Below, piece by piece: positions 29,524 to 37,259 of a DNA stretch of 64,000 nt. This DNA is from Pseudomonas sp. GOM7 (GTDB lineage: Bacteria > Pseudomonadota > Gammaproteobacteria > Pseudomonadales > Pseudomonadaceae): positions 5,208,001-5,272,000 of the forward strand of contig NZ_CP113519.1 of assembly GCF_026723825.1 (NCBI RefSeq). Reading direction: 5' to 3'. Every line of letters begins with the position of its first letter. Position 1 is the first letter of the stretch. Below the pieces are notes generated by a model, which saw only the letters and a program-made list of their open reading frames with translations, did no database searches and was not told the DNA's origin. A program made the position numbers and the translations under genes.

Positions 29524-29653
29524 CCCTTTTTTCCAAGCACAAACGGAGCCCCCGCAAAATCAATGACTTGCAGGTGGCTCCGAAAAAAGGGGTAACAGCG
29601 ATAAAACAGGGATGGTTCTTTAACAATCAAAGGGTTAGGGTTTTCAGGCTCTA
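29524..29653 (+). promoter_or_regulatory. Leader of CRISPR array 2 with two IHF sites
   Basis: Two perfect matches to the IHF consensus WATCAANNNNTTR are present: AATCAATGACTTG at 29558-29570 (96 bp before the array) and AATCAAAGGGTTA at 29625-29637 (29 bp before it). An AAAAAAGGGG block is at 29583-29592. In type I-F, IHF bends the leader at such sites to place Cas1-Cas2/3 at the first repeat. The array promoter is probably here, since csy4 ends just upstream. Confidence 0.85.
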
Positions 29654-31546
29654 GTTCACTGCCGTATAGGCAGCTCAGAAATTGCCGGTGTCGTGGTCGA
29701 TGATCGCGACGGTGTTCACTGCCGTATAGGCAGCTCAGAAACTCCAGATCCATCATGTCGGTCTGGAACAGGAAGTTCACTGCCGTATAGGCAGCTCAGA
29801 AAGTGCTCAGACTCGATTGAAACAAGGTCTCTGTGTTCACTGCCGTATAGGCAGCTCAGAAACAGCGCCGACGGCCCCATGACCTTCAACAGCTGTTCAC
29901 TGCCGTATAGGCAGCTCAGAAATGCATTTTCTGGATGGCGCTCTGGCCTTCCTTGTTCACTGCCGTATAGGCAGCTCAGAAATGGATGCATGCCAGTGAG
30001 GCCAAGGCGACCAGGTTCACTGCCGTATAGGCAGCTCAGAAATGGTCGGCCAGCTCGTACACCACGCGCAGAGCGGTTCACTGCCGTATAGGCAGCTCAG
30101 AAATCTCTCACAACCGAGGCACAGCACCATGAAAGGTTCACTGCCGTATAGGCAGCTCAGAAAAGGCGCACATACAGCGGCGCCAGGCGGGAATCGTTCA
30201 CTGCCGTATAGGCAGCTCAGAAAACTGACAGCTGATCGATATAGCAACTGACCAAGTTCACTGCCGTATAGGCAGCTCAGAAAATGAGGTGCTGCTTGAG
30301 GCTGTTGGGTTTGTTCGTTCACTGCCGTATAGGCAGCTCAGAAAAACGGCGCCGACCCTGTGCCAGCCCCTGGCCAGTTCACTGCCGTATAGGCAGCTCA
30401 GAAAGTGCGTGCCTCGGCCTTGCCGCTGGGCAGGTTGTTCACTGCCGTATAGGCAGCTCAGAAAAATGCCGACTCATCGAATCGGCATCAGTGAAAGTTC
30501 ACTGCCGTATAGGCAGCTCAGAAATCGACCATTTCCTGCATTACTGCTTGAGCGTCGTTCACTGCCGTATAGGCAGCTCAGAAAGAGGGAACTGGCGGTA
30601 ATTACACCACTGCATTGTTCACTGCCGTATAGGCAGCTCAGAAATGCACGCCGGGCGGGATGACGGTAATGGGCCGGTTCACTGCCGTATAGGCAGCTCA
30701 GAAAAGGGCTGAGGCTAAGGCGCTGATCAACAAGCACGTTCACTGCCGTATAGGCAGCTCAGAAAACGACATGGCAGAGCCCGATAGCGATGTGGCTGTT
30801 CACTGCCGTATAGGCAGCTCAGAAAGCCATGTCCCTTTCATCTTCTAGATAGACCTCGTTCACTGCCGTATAGGCAGCTCAGAAACGGACGTGCGGGGGC
30901 TGGTGGAGGCGCTGGAGGTTCACTGCCGTATAGGCAGCTCAGAAAAGACCGCATGTCCTTTCAAGCTTACCCCTTGGAGTTCACTGCCGTATAGGCAGCT
31001 CAGAAAAATGCGCGCTTAGGGTTCGCATCGGTGATTAAGTTCACTGCCGTATAGGCAGCTCAGAAAACGAGCACGGGTGTTCGTTCGGAACATGCGGCGT
31101 TCACTGCCGTATAGGCAGCTCAGAAATCGTCAGGAATCACTACCCCACCCGCAACGTCGTTCACTGCCGTATAGGCAGCTCAGAAATATTCGTCGGCCGA
31201 GTGCGTCACGCCGTCCTGGTTCACTGCCGTATAGGCAGCTCAGAAATGCATGTTGTACCCCCGCGCCCTACAACCCCCGTTCACTGCCGTATAGGCAGCT
31301 CAGAAATCAGTCTGGCCCGGACGTGCGGGGGCTGGTGGGTTCACTGCCGTATAGGCAGCTCAGAAATGGGCGTGTTCGTGTCCGTCTCCGCGCTGGCTGT
31401 TCACTGCCGTATAGGCAGCTCAGAAAAGTCCCGGCCACACATCAGCATCACGGCACTTGTTCACTGCCGTATAGGCAGCTCAGAAAAACGACCTGCAGAG
31501 TCAGAATCCGCCGCTCTTGTTCACTGCCGCACAGGCAGCTCAGAAA
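29654..31546 (+). CRISPR. Type I-F CRISPR array 2, 32 repeats, 31 spacers
   Basis: Repeats are 28 bp: GTTCACTGCC, GTATA, GGCAG, CTCAGAAA. They match the P. aeruginosa I-F repeat closely, including the GTATA hairpin loop. Starts run 29654, 29714, 29775-30015, 30076-30256, 30317-30677, 30738-30918, 30979-31459 in 60-bp steps and 31519. Spacers are 32 bp with five of 33. The last repeat (31519-31546) has GCACA instead of GTATA in the loop, marking the old, trailer end. The spacers at 30886-30917 and 31307-31338 share 21 identical bases. The spacer at 30465-30496 is self-complementary (ATGCCGA / TCGGCAT). Confidence 0.98.
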
Positions 31547-31626
31547 CAGTATGCCAGCCAGTTCCAGCGCCCCAACCGACGAGGTCTGGCGCTGGCATAA
31601 AACCCTGGCTGCCGCCCACAAGTGAT

Positions 31627-31750
31627 AGTCCTTACGATCATGAGGATATCGTTAATAGCAAGGCTATCCAGCCATAAATCCTCGCAAACATGAGGATTTT
31701 ATTGATCAAGAAGGCATTCCGCGCCAAAATCCTCACGAAAATGAGGATTT
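31627..31750. promoter_or_regulatory. Three HipB-type operators upstream of hipBA-2
   Basis: Two near-identical palindromes, AAATCCTC-N8-GAGGATTT, are at 31676-31699 and 31727-31750. A third, diverged copy (GTCCTT-N8-GAGGAT) is at about 31628-31647. The ATCC...GGAT spacing resembles the operators of E. coli HipB (TATCC-N8-GGATA). The last operator ends three bases before the hipB-2 start, so bound repressor would also cover the ribosome-binding site. Confidence 0.8.
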
Positions 31751-31753
31751 CAG

Positions 31754-32005
31754 ATGCAAACCACACTCAAGAGCGCCGCCGAACTGGGCGAATTGATACG
31801 CCGGGCACGCAAGGCGCAGAACATCCGCCAGGATGACGCCGCTGGCAGCATCGGTGTCAGCGAGAACTTCCTCGGCAAGGTGGAGCGAGGTAGCGAGAGC
31901 GTGCAGTGGGGCAAACTGTTCCAGGTGCTCGATGGCCTCGGCCTGCGGCTGATCGTCGACCTGCCAGATGAGGTGGCAAAACTGCCCGGCGAGCCTGAAG
32001 CATGA
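31754..32005 (+). CDS. hipB: HipB-like HTH antitoxin/repressor 2
   Basis: An 83-residue XRE-family protein: the helix-turn-helix spans about residues 8-65 (LGELIRRARKAQNIRQDDAAG, then SENFLGKVERGSESVQWGKLFQVLDGLGL in segments), with a short acidic tail. It overlaps hipA-2 by four bases (ATGA). Three palindromic operators lie directly upstream, which supports autorepression together with HipA. It is shorter than and clearly different from the first HipB at 24957. Confidence 0.92.
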   Translation: MQTTLKSAAELGELIRRARKAQNIRQDDAAGSIGVSENFLGKVERGSESVQWGKLFQVLDGLGLRLIVDLPDEVAKLPGEPEA

Positions 32006-33288
32006 AACGCGAGCTGCTGGCCTGGATCGGTGATCGCCTGATGGGGCATCTCTACGACGACAATGGCGTGTGGAGTTTCCGCTATGCGCACGACTGGGGC
32101 GCTTTCGACCTCTGCCCGAACCTGCCACGGGCACGAGGCACCATCCTCGACAACAGCAGCCAGCGCCCCGTGCAGTGGTACTTCGACAACTTGCTGCCCG
32201 AGGAGGGCCAGCGCCAGTTGCTGGCTGCCGATGCCCGCCTGGAGGCCAGCGACGCCTTCGCCCTGCTGGCGTACTACGGCGCCGAATCGGCCGGTTCCCT
32301 GACCCTGCTGCCGCCGGGCGAGACATTGCCGACAGGCGAACTGCGCGCCCTGACGGACGAAGCATTGGCCAGGCGCATCGCCGCCATGCCGCGCCTGCCA
32401 CTGACCCACGCAGCCCGCAAGCGCATGTCCCTGGCTGGCGCCCAGCACAAGCTGGCCGTGGTGCTCAAAGGCGGCGAGCTGTATGAACCGGTCGGCGACG
32501 CACCCTCGACGCATATTCTCAAGCCGGATCACCCCGAGCGCGCCTTCGCCCATTCGGTGATCAACGAGTGGTTCTGCATGCGCCTGGCCGCCCGCGTCGG
32601 TGTGGCCGTGCCCAACGTCAGCCGTCATTACGTGCCCCAGCCGGTCTATCTGATCGAGCGCTTCGACCGCCAGGCACAGGGCGACACCTGGCAACGCCTG
32701 CACAGCATCGACGCCTGCCAGATGCTCGGCCTGGATCGTCATTTCAAGTACCAGGCCGGCAGCATCGAACGCCTGGTTCAGCTATTGGGGCTGACCACAG
32801 CTCCGGCAGTGGCGCGTACCCGTCTGTTCAACTGGCTGCTGTTCAACCTGCTGATCGGCAATACCGACGCCCATCTGAAGAACATCAGCTTTCTGGTCGG
32901 CCCACGCGGCCAGCAGTTGGCGCCGTTCTATGACCTGTTGAGCACCGCCGTCTACGAAACCCGCGCCTTCGAGCAGGATCGCTGGCCGCAGGCGACCACC
33001 CTGGCCTGGCCGCTCCTCGGCGAATCGCACCTGGCACGTATCGACCGCCAGCACCTGCTCGATGCCGCCGAAGCGCTGGGCCTGAAACGCTCCCCGGCCA
33101 ACGCGCAGTTGCAGCGCATGCAGGGGCGCATCGTCGCGCACGCCGACGAATTGCTGGAACAGACAGAGCGGGAAAATGCCGGGCTGGCAGCCGAACGCCC
33201 AGAGCTACGCGCCACCTTTGCTGGTGAGATGCGTTGCCTGCGCGCAATTCGGGCGCTGGTAGCGGAGCAGGCCGCTCGGCTGCAATAA
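32002..33288 (+). CDS. hipA: HipA-family serine/threonine kinase toxin 2
   Basis: A 428-residue HipA. The N-terminal couple domain runs to about residue 105 (QWYFDNLLPEEGQRQLL is the typical WFxNLLPEG block). The Gly-rich loop is MSLAGAQHKLAV (142-153), the catalytic loop is GNTDAHLKN (286-294, D289) and the metal Asp is in PFYDLLST (D311). All kinase residues are present. It is more like canonical proteobacterial HipA than the first copy. The operon starts about 200 bp after the last CRISPR repeat, on the same strand. Confidence 0.93.
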   Translation: MKRELLAWIGDRLMGHLYDDNGVWSFRYAHDWGAFDLCPNLPRARGTILDNSSQRPVQWYFDNLLPEEGQRQLLAADARLEASDAFALLAYYGAESAGSLTLLPPGETLPTGELRALTDEALARRIAAMPRLPLTHAARKRMSLAGAQHKLAVVLKGGELYEPVGDAPSTHILKPDHPERAFAHSVINEWFCMRLAARVGVAVPNVSRHYVPQPVYLIERFDRQAQGDTWQRLHSIDACQMLGLDRHFKYQAGSIERLVQLLGLTTAPAVARTRLFNWLLFNLLIGNTDAHLKNISFLVGPRGQQLAPFYDLLSTAVYETRAFEQDRWPQATTLAWPLLGESHLARIDRQHLLDAAEALGLKRSPANAQLQRMQGRIVAHADELLEQTERENAGLAAERPELRATFAGEMRCLRAIRALVAEQAARLQ

Positions 33289-33305
33289 ACACTGAGGTGC
33301 ATAAA

Positions 33306-33366
33306 GAATCGCCATTTTCTTTACGCGTAGCACTCAGCGCTCGACGCATAAAGAAAATGGCGATTC
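33306..33366. repeat. 18-bp inverted repeat behind hipA-2
   Basis: GAATCGCCATTTTCTTTA and its exact complement are separated by 25 bp that can pair partly (GCGTAGC / GCTCGACGC). It lies 17 bp after the hipA-2 stop. The A/T-rich inner arms lack a trailing T-tract outside the stem. It may be a terminator or mRNA-end structure, or the end of the transferred hipBA segment. Confidence 0.6.
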
Positions 33367-33401
33367 ATGAGACTGCTTGCTGGGCGGTTTGCTGTACAGC
33401 G

Positions 33402-33419
33402 CACTGCCGCACAGACAGC
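33402..33419 (+). other. Solitary CRISPR-repeat-like sequence
   Basis: CACTGCCGCACAGACAGC matches 17 of 18 bases of the degenerate last repeat of array 2 (31522-31539), including its unusual GCACA loop. No partner repeat or 3' handle (CTCAGAAA) follows. It lies about 1.9 kb beyond the array, behind hipBA-2. Confidence 0.5.
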
Positions 33420-33459
33420 CCCCGGCGGGCTGTTCGCGTCGATGTTCGGCGTCAGGCCT

Positions 33460-33530
33460 GTAGCCTGGGTGGAGCGGAGCGATACCCGGGGCAGCGTTTC
33501 CCGGGTTTCGCGGTGCTCAACCCAGGCTAC
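33460..33530. repeat. Pseudomonas intergenic hairpin repeat (GTAGCCTGGGT type)
   Basis: GTAGCCTGGGTGGAGC at the left pairs with GCTCAACCCAGGCTAC at the right, and an inner CCCGGG pair is also present. It lies between the defence island and the convergent GNAT gene. Confidence 0.7.
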
Positions 33531-33571
33531 TTATCGGCTCGGTTTATGCGCAGGCGCGTTTTGCCGCCCCC

Positions 33572-34072
33572 TCAATCCAGCAAACTGCGATACATCACAT
33601 AACAATCCACCAAACCATGCCGAGCGTGACGGTAGGCCTTGGGCAGGGTGCCGACTATCTCGAAACCGTGCTTCTGCCACAACGCCACGGCCACCGTATT
33701 GGTGGCCACCACGCTGTTGAACTGCATGGCGCTGAAACCCAGCTCGCGCGCCACTTCCAGGGAATGGGCGCAGAGCCGGCTGGCGATGCCGCGACCACGT
33801 GCGGCTGGGGCGGTCATATAGCCGCAGTTGCAGACGTGGTCGCCGGGCCCGGCGGCATTGGCCTTGATGTAGTAGGTGCCGAGAATCTGCCCACCCTCTT
33901 CGGCAACGAAGGTGGCGCGCGGCAGCTCGACCCAGAGTTTCCAGGCTGTTTCACGATCCATGTCGGGGTCATAGGCGTAGGTTTCCTGCGCCTGTACCAC
34001 GTCACGGATGATCGGCCAGACCTGGTCGAAATCTGCAGCCTCGATGGGGCGGATGATCAGTGCGTCGCTCAT
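33572..34072 (-). CDS. GNAT family N-acetyltransferase
   Basis: A 166-residue acetyltransferase. The acetyl-CoA site shows VCNCGYMTAPAARGRGIASRLCAHSLEVA (about 81-109, R/Q-x-x-G-x-G/A variant RGRGIA), followed by FNSVVATNTVAVALWQKHGFEIVGTLP, the standard motif B. The substrate is unknown. It is the second gene of a minus-strand pair: its start overlaps the stop of the gamma-carbonic anhydrase gene by four bases. Confidence 0.92.
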   Translation of the reverse strand: MSDALIIRPIEAADFDQVWPIIRDVVQAQETYAYDPDMDRETAWKLWVELPRATFVAEEGGQILGTYYIKANAAGPGDHVCNCGYMTAPAARGRGIASRLCAHSLEVARELGFSAMQFNSVVATNTVAVALWQKHGFEIVGTLPKAYRHARHGLVDCYVMYRSLLD

Positions 34073-34611
34073 TGGTCGTACCCCTCGGCCAGGTGCTGAT
34101 CCTTGAGTTTCACGTAGTTGCCCGCCGTGTAGCTGAAGAAGTTGCGCTCCTTGTCGGTCAGAGGGCGAGCCTGTTTCACCGGGCTGCCGACGTACAGATA
34201 GCCGCTTTCCAGGCGCTTGCCCGGCGGCACCAGGCTGCCTGCGCCGATGATCACGTCATCCTCGACCACTGCACCGTCCATGACGATGCTGCCCATGCCC
34301 ACCAGGATGCGGTTGCCCAGGGTGCAGCCATGCAGGGTGACCTTGTGCCCGACGGTCACTTCGTCGCCGATGATCAGCGGGAAACCCTCCGGGTTGAACG
34401 GGCCGGCGTGGGTGATGTGCAGCACGCTGCCGTCCTGCACGCTGGTGCGCGCACCGATGCGGATGCGGTGCATGTCGCCACGGATCACGGTCAGCGGCCA
34501 CACCGAGCTGTCCTCGCCCAGCACCACGTCGCCGATGACCACGGCGCTGGCGTCGACGAAGACGCGCTCGCCCAGTTGCGGGAGGTGCTGTTGGTATTTG
34601 CGAATGGCCAC
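34069..34611 (-). CDS. Gamma-class carbonic anhydrase family protein (YrdA/PaaY-like)
   Basis: A 180-residue left-handed beta-helix protein made of hexapeptide repeats (for example VVIGDVVLGEDSSVWPLTVIRGD and VTLHGCTLGNRILVGMGSIVMDG). The three zinc histidines are visible: H66/H69-region in GSVLHITHAGPF, H89 in VGHKVTLHGC and H94. Members are trimeric with the metal between subunits; some hydrate CO2, others act on CoA thioesters. It is cotranscribed with the GNAT gene and is divergent from prlC. Confidence 0.9.
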   Translation of the reverse strand: MAIRKYQQHLPQLGERVFVDASAVVIGDVVLGEDSSVWPLTVIRGDMHRIRIGARTSVQDGSVLHITHAGPFNPEGFPLIIGDEVTVGHKVTLHGCTLGNRILVGMGSIVMDGAVVEDDVIIGAGSLVPPGKRLESGYLYVGSPVKQARPLTDKERNFFSYTAGNYVKLKDQHLAEGYDQ

Positions 34612-34739
34612 GATAGAGGCTCCTGGGCTGCGAGAAAGCTTGATTGTAATTAAGATGCCCCCATGTCTGTTGTCAGCATGCTGGATTCTCGGATGCCAGC
34701 CACCTCAACACCGCCTTCCTTCGCCACAGGTATCTCGTC

Positions 34740-36788
34740 GTGACCGCGAACAACCCCCTGCTGCAAGACTTCGACCTGCCGCCCTATTCGCAGATCAAAC
34801 CGGAACACGTCGAACCCGCCATCGACCAGATCCTGGCCGACAGCCGCGCTGCCATCGTCACCCTGCTCGAACAACAGCAGGCCAAGCCGAGCTGGGACGG
34901 CCTGGTGCTGGCCCTGGACGAGTTGGGCGCGCGCCTGGGCCGCGCCTGGAGCCCGGTGAGCCACCTCAACGCGGTGTGCAACAGCCCCGAACTGCGCGCC
35001 GCCTATGAAGCCTGCCTGCCCAAGCTGTCGCAGTACTGGACCGAAATGGGCCAGAACAAGCCGCTGTTCGACGCCTATGACGCGCTGGCCAAGAGCCCGG
35101 CAGCCGAAGGCTTCGACGTGGCGCAGAAGACCATCCTCGAGCACGCCCTGCGTGACTTCCGCCTGTCCGGCATCGATCTGCCGGTCGAGCAGCAGAAGCG
35201 CTATGGCGAAATCCAGATGCGTCTGTCCGAGCTGACCAGCAAATTTTCCAACCAGTTGCTCGACGCCACCCAGGCCTGGACCAAGCAGGTCACCGACGAA
35301 GCCCTGCTCAGCGGCCTGACCGACTCGGCCAAGGCGCAGATGAAGCAGGCCGCCGAAGCCAAGGGTCTGGACGGCTGGCTGATCACCCTGGAATTCCCCA
35401 GCTACTACGCGGTGATGACCTACGCCGACGACCGCGCCCTGCGCGAAGAGGTGTATGCCGCCTACTGCACCCGCGCCTCCGACCAGGGGCCAAATGCCGG
35501 GGAGAACGACAATGGCCCGCTGATGAGCGAGATTCTCGACCTGCGCCAGGAGCTGGCGCGCCTGCTCGGCTTCGCCAACTACAGCGAGCTGAGCCTGGCC
35601 AGCAAGATGGCCGAGAACACCGAGCAGGTGCTGAGCTTCCTGCGTGACCTGGCGGTGCGCAGCAAGCCCTTCGCCGAGCAGGATCTGGCCGAGCTGCAGG
35701 CCTTCGCCGCCGAGCGTGGCCTGAACGATCTGCAGAGCTGGGATGTGGGCTACTACAGCGAGAAGCTGCGCCAGCAGCGCTACAGCATTTCCCAGGAAGA
35801 GGTGCGCGCCTGGTTCCCGGTGGACAAGGTGCTCAGCGGCCTGTTCGCCATCGTGCGCAAGCTCTACGGCATCGAGATTCGCGAGCTGAAAGACTTCGAC
35901 ACCTGGCACCCGGATGTACGCCTGTTCGAGATCACCGAGAACGGCCAGCACGTCGGGCGCTTCTTCTTCGATCTCTACGCCCGCGCCAACAAGCGCGGCG
36001 GCGCCTGGATGGACGGCGCGCGCGACAAGCGCCGTGATGCCCAGGGCAAGCTGATCGCCCCGGTGGCCAACCTGGTGTGCAACTTCACCCCGCCGGTCGG
36101 CGGCAAGCCGGCGCTGCTGACCCACGACGAGGTCACCACCCTGTTCCACGAATTCGGCCACGGCCTGCATCACCTGCTGACCCGCGTCGAGCATGCCGGT
36201 GCCTCGGGCATCAATGGCGTGGCCTGGGACGCAGTCGAGCTACCCAGTCAGTTCATGGAGAACTGGTGCTGGGAACCGGAAGGCCTGGCGCTGATTTCCG
36301 GCCACCATGAAACCGGCGAGGCGCTGCCGCAGGCCCTGCTGGACAAGATGCTGGCGGCGAAGAACTTCCAGTCCGGGCTGATGATGGTGCGCCAGTTGGA
36401 GTTCTCCCTGTTCGACTTCGAGCTGCACGCCACCCATGGCGACGGTCGCAGCGTGCTGGACGTGCTCGAAGGCGTGCGCCGCGAGGTGTCGGTGATGCGC
36501 CCGCCGGCCTACAACCGCTTCGCCAATGGCTTCGCGCATATCTTCGCCGGCGGCTATGCGGCTGGTTACTACAGCTACAAGTGGGCCGAGGTGCTCAGCG
36601 CCGATGCCTTCTCCAAGTTCGAGGAAGAAGGGGTGTTCAACGCCGACACCGGCCGCGCCTTCCGTGAGGCCATTCTGGCCCGTGGCGGCTCGCAGGAACC
36701 AATGGTGCTGTTCGTCGACTTCCGTGGCCGCGAACCGAGCATCGACGCCCTGCTGCGCCACCTTGGCCTGAGTCAGGAGGCCGCATGA
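34740..36788 (+). CDS. prlC: Oligopeptidase A (M3 family metallopeptidase)
   Basis: This encodes a 682-residue cytoplasmic zinc peptidase (E. coli OpdA has 680). HEFGHGLHH at 470-478 carries the two zinc histidines and the catalytic glutamate; the third ligand glutamate follows in DAVELPSQFMENW. It degrades signal peptides and short oligopeptides. GTG 34740 starts the protein at MTANNPLLQDFDLPPYSQIKPEH, which is where the family begins. The stop overlaps the start of the yheV-like gene (ATGA), an arrangement seen in other gammaproteobacteria. Confidence 0.96.
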   Translation: MTANNPLLQDFDLPPYSQIKPEHVEPAIDQILADSRAAIVTLLEQQQAKPSWDGLVLALDELGARLGRAWSPVSHLNAVCNSPELRAAYEACLPKLSQYWTEMGQNKPLFDAYDALAKSPAAEGFDVAQKTILEHALRDFRLSGIDLPVEQQKRYGEIQMRLSELTSKFSNQLLDATQAWTKQVTDEALLSGLTDSAKAQMKQAAEAKGLDGWLITLEFPSYYAVMTYADDRALREEVYAAYCTRASDQGPNAGENDNGPLMSEILDLRQELARLLGFANYSELSLASKMAENTEQVLSFLRDLAVRSKPFAEQDLAELQAFAAERGLNDLQSWDVGYYSEKLRQQRYSISQEEVRAWFPVDKVLSGLFAIVRKLYGIEIRELKDFDTWHPDVRLFEITENGQHVGRFFFDLYARANKRGGAWMDGARDKRRDAQGKLIAPVANLVCNFTPPVGGKPALLTHDEVTTLFHEFGHGLHHLLTRVEHAGASGINGVAWDAVELPSQFMENWCWEPEGLALISGHHETGEALPQALLDKMLAAKNFQSGLMMVRQLEFSLFDFELHATHGDGRSVLDVLEGVRREVSVMRPPAYNRFANGFAHIFAGGYAAGYYSYKWAEVLSADAFSKFEEEGVFNADTGRAFREAILARGGSQEPMVLFVDFRGREPSIDALLRHLGLSQEAA

Positions 36789-37048
36789 AGAAGCGATTCA
36801 TCGCCGGCGCCGTGTGCCCGGCCTGCAGCGAGCAGGACAAGATCCAGATGTGGGAAGAGGACGGCGTGCCGCACCGCGAATGCGTGGCCTGCGGCTACGC
36901 CGATACCCTGGATGCCAACGGCAACTCGGTGCCCAAGGAACTGCCGACACGTGTCAACGTCAGCGGCCTGAAGCCCAAGCCTGCCGATCCCAAGGTGCAG
37001 TCGGTGCAGTTCTTCCCCAACCCCAAGCTGAAGAAGCCGAGCGAATAA
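36785..37048 (+). CDS. YheV-family zinc-ribbon protein
   Basis: An 87-residue protein with four cysteines in two pairs (VCPACSEQD near residue 11 and ECVACGYAD near residue 34) forming a zinc ribbon. The rest is Pro/Lys-rich and probably flexible. Start and prlC stop overlap by four bases. The family is conserved next to prlC in gammaproteobacteria; its function is unknown. Confidence 0.9.
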   Translation: MKKRFIAGAVCPACSEQDKIQMWEEDGVPHRECVACGYADTLDANGNSVPKELPTRVNVSGLKPKPADPKVQSVQFFPNPKLKKPSE

Positions 37049-37075
37049 CCACGCAACCCGGGCCGCCGCCGAACC

Positions 37076-37146
37076 GTAGGGTGGGTTAGCGGCGCCGGGC
37101 ACGGGCTCGCCAACACCTGTGAACCTCACGCGCCGCGTAACCCACC
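37076..37146. repeat. Pseudomonas hairpin repeat (GTAGGGTGGGTTAGC type)
   Basis: GTAGGGTGGGTTAGCGGCGC pairs with GCGCCGCGTAACCCACC at the other end. A half copy (AGGGTGGGTTAGCGCCGCC) is at 43345-43363. Confidence 0.75.
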
Positions 37147-37214
37147 GAACAATGGCGCGCCTGGCACCTTCGGCGGGTCATGCCACGAAATCGGGGAAGG
37201 ACGTGCCAGCGTCA

Positions 37215-37239
37215 GCCCCGGATTGCATCCGGGCTACAG
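37215..37239. repeat. Short copy of the CCCGGAT / ATCCGGG repeat
   Basis: CCCCGGATTGCATCCGGGCTAC is a small hairpin related to the element at 2027-2087. It lies between the yheV-like gene and the convergent AraC regulator. Confidence 0.6.
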
Positions 37240-37259
37240 GTCTCAGTGCACCATCCGCC

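Noticed and set aside
31547..33420. CreTA-type RNA antitoxin arrangement at the array 2 end
   Set aside because: The toxin is a full HipA with its own protein antitoxin and operators. Only one repeat-like sequence lies behind it, with no second pseudo-repeat or small toxin gene.
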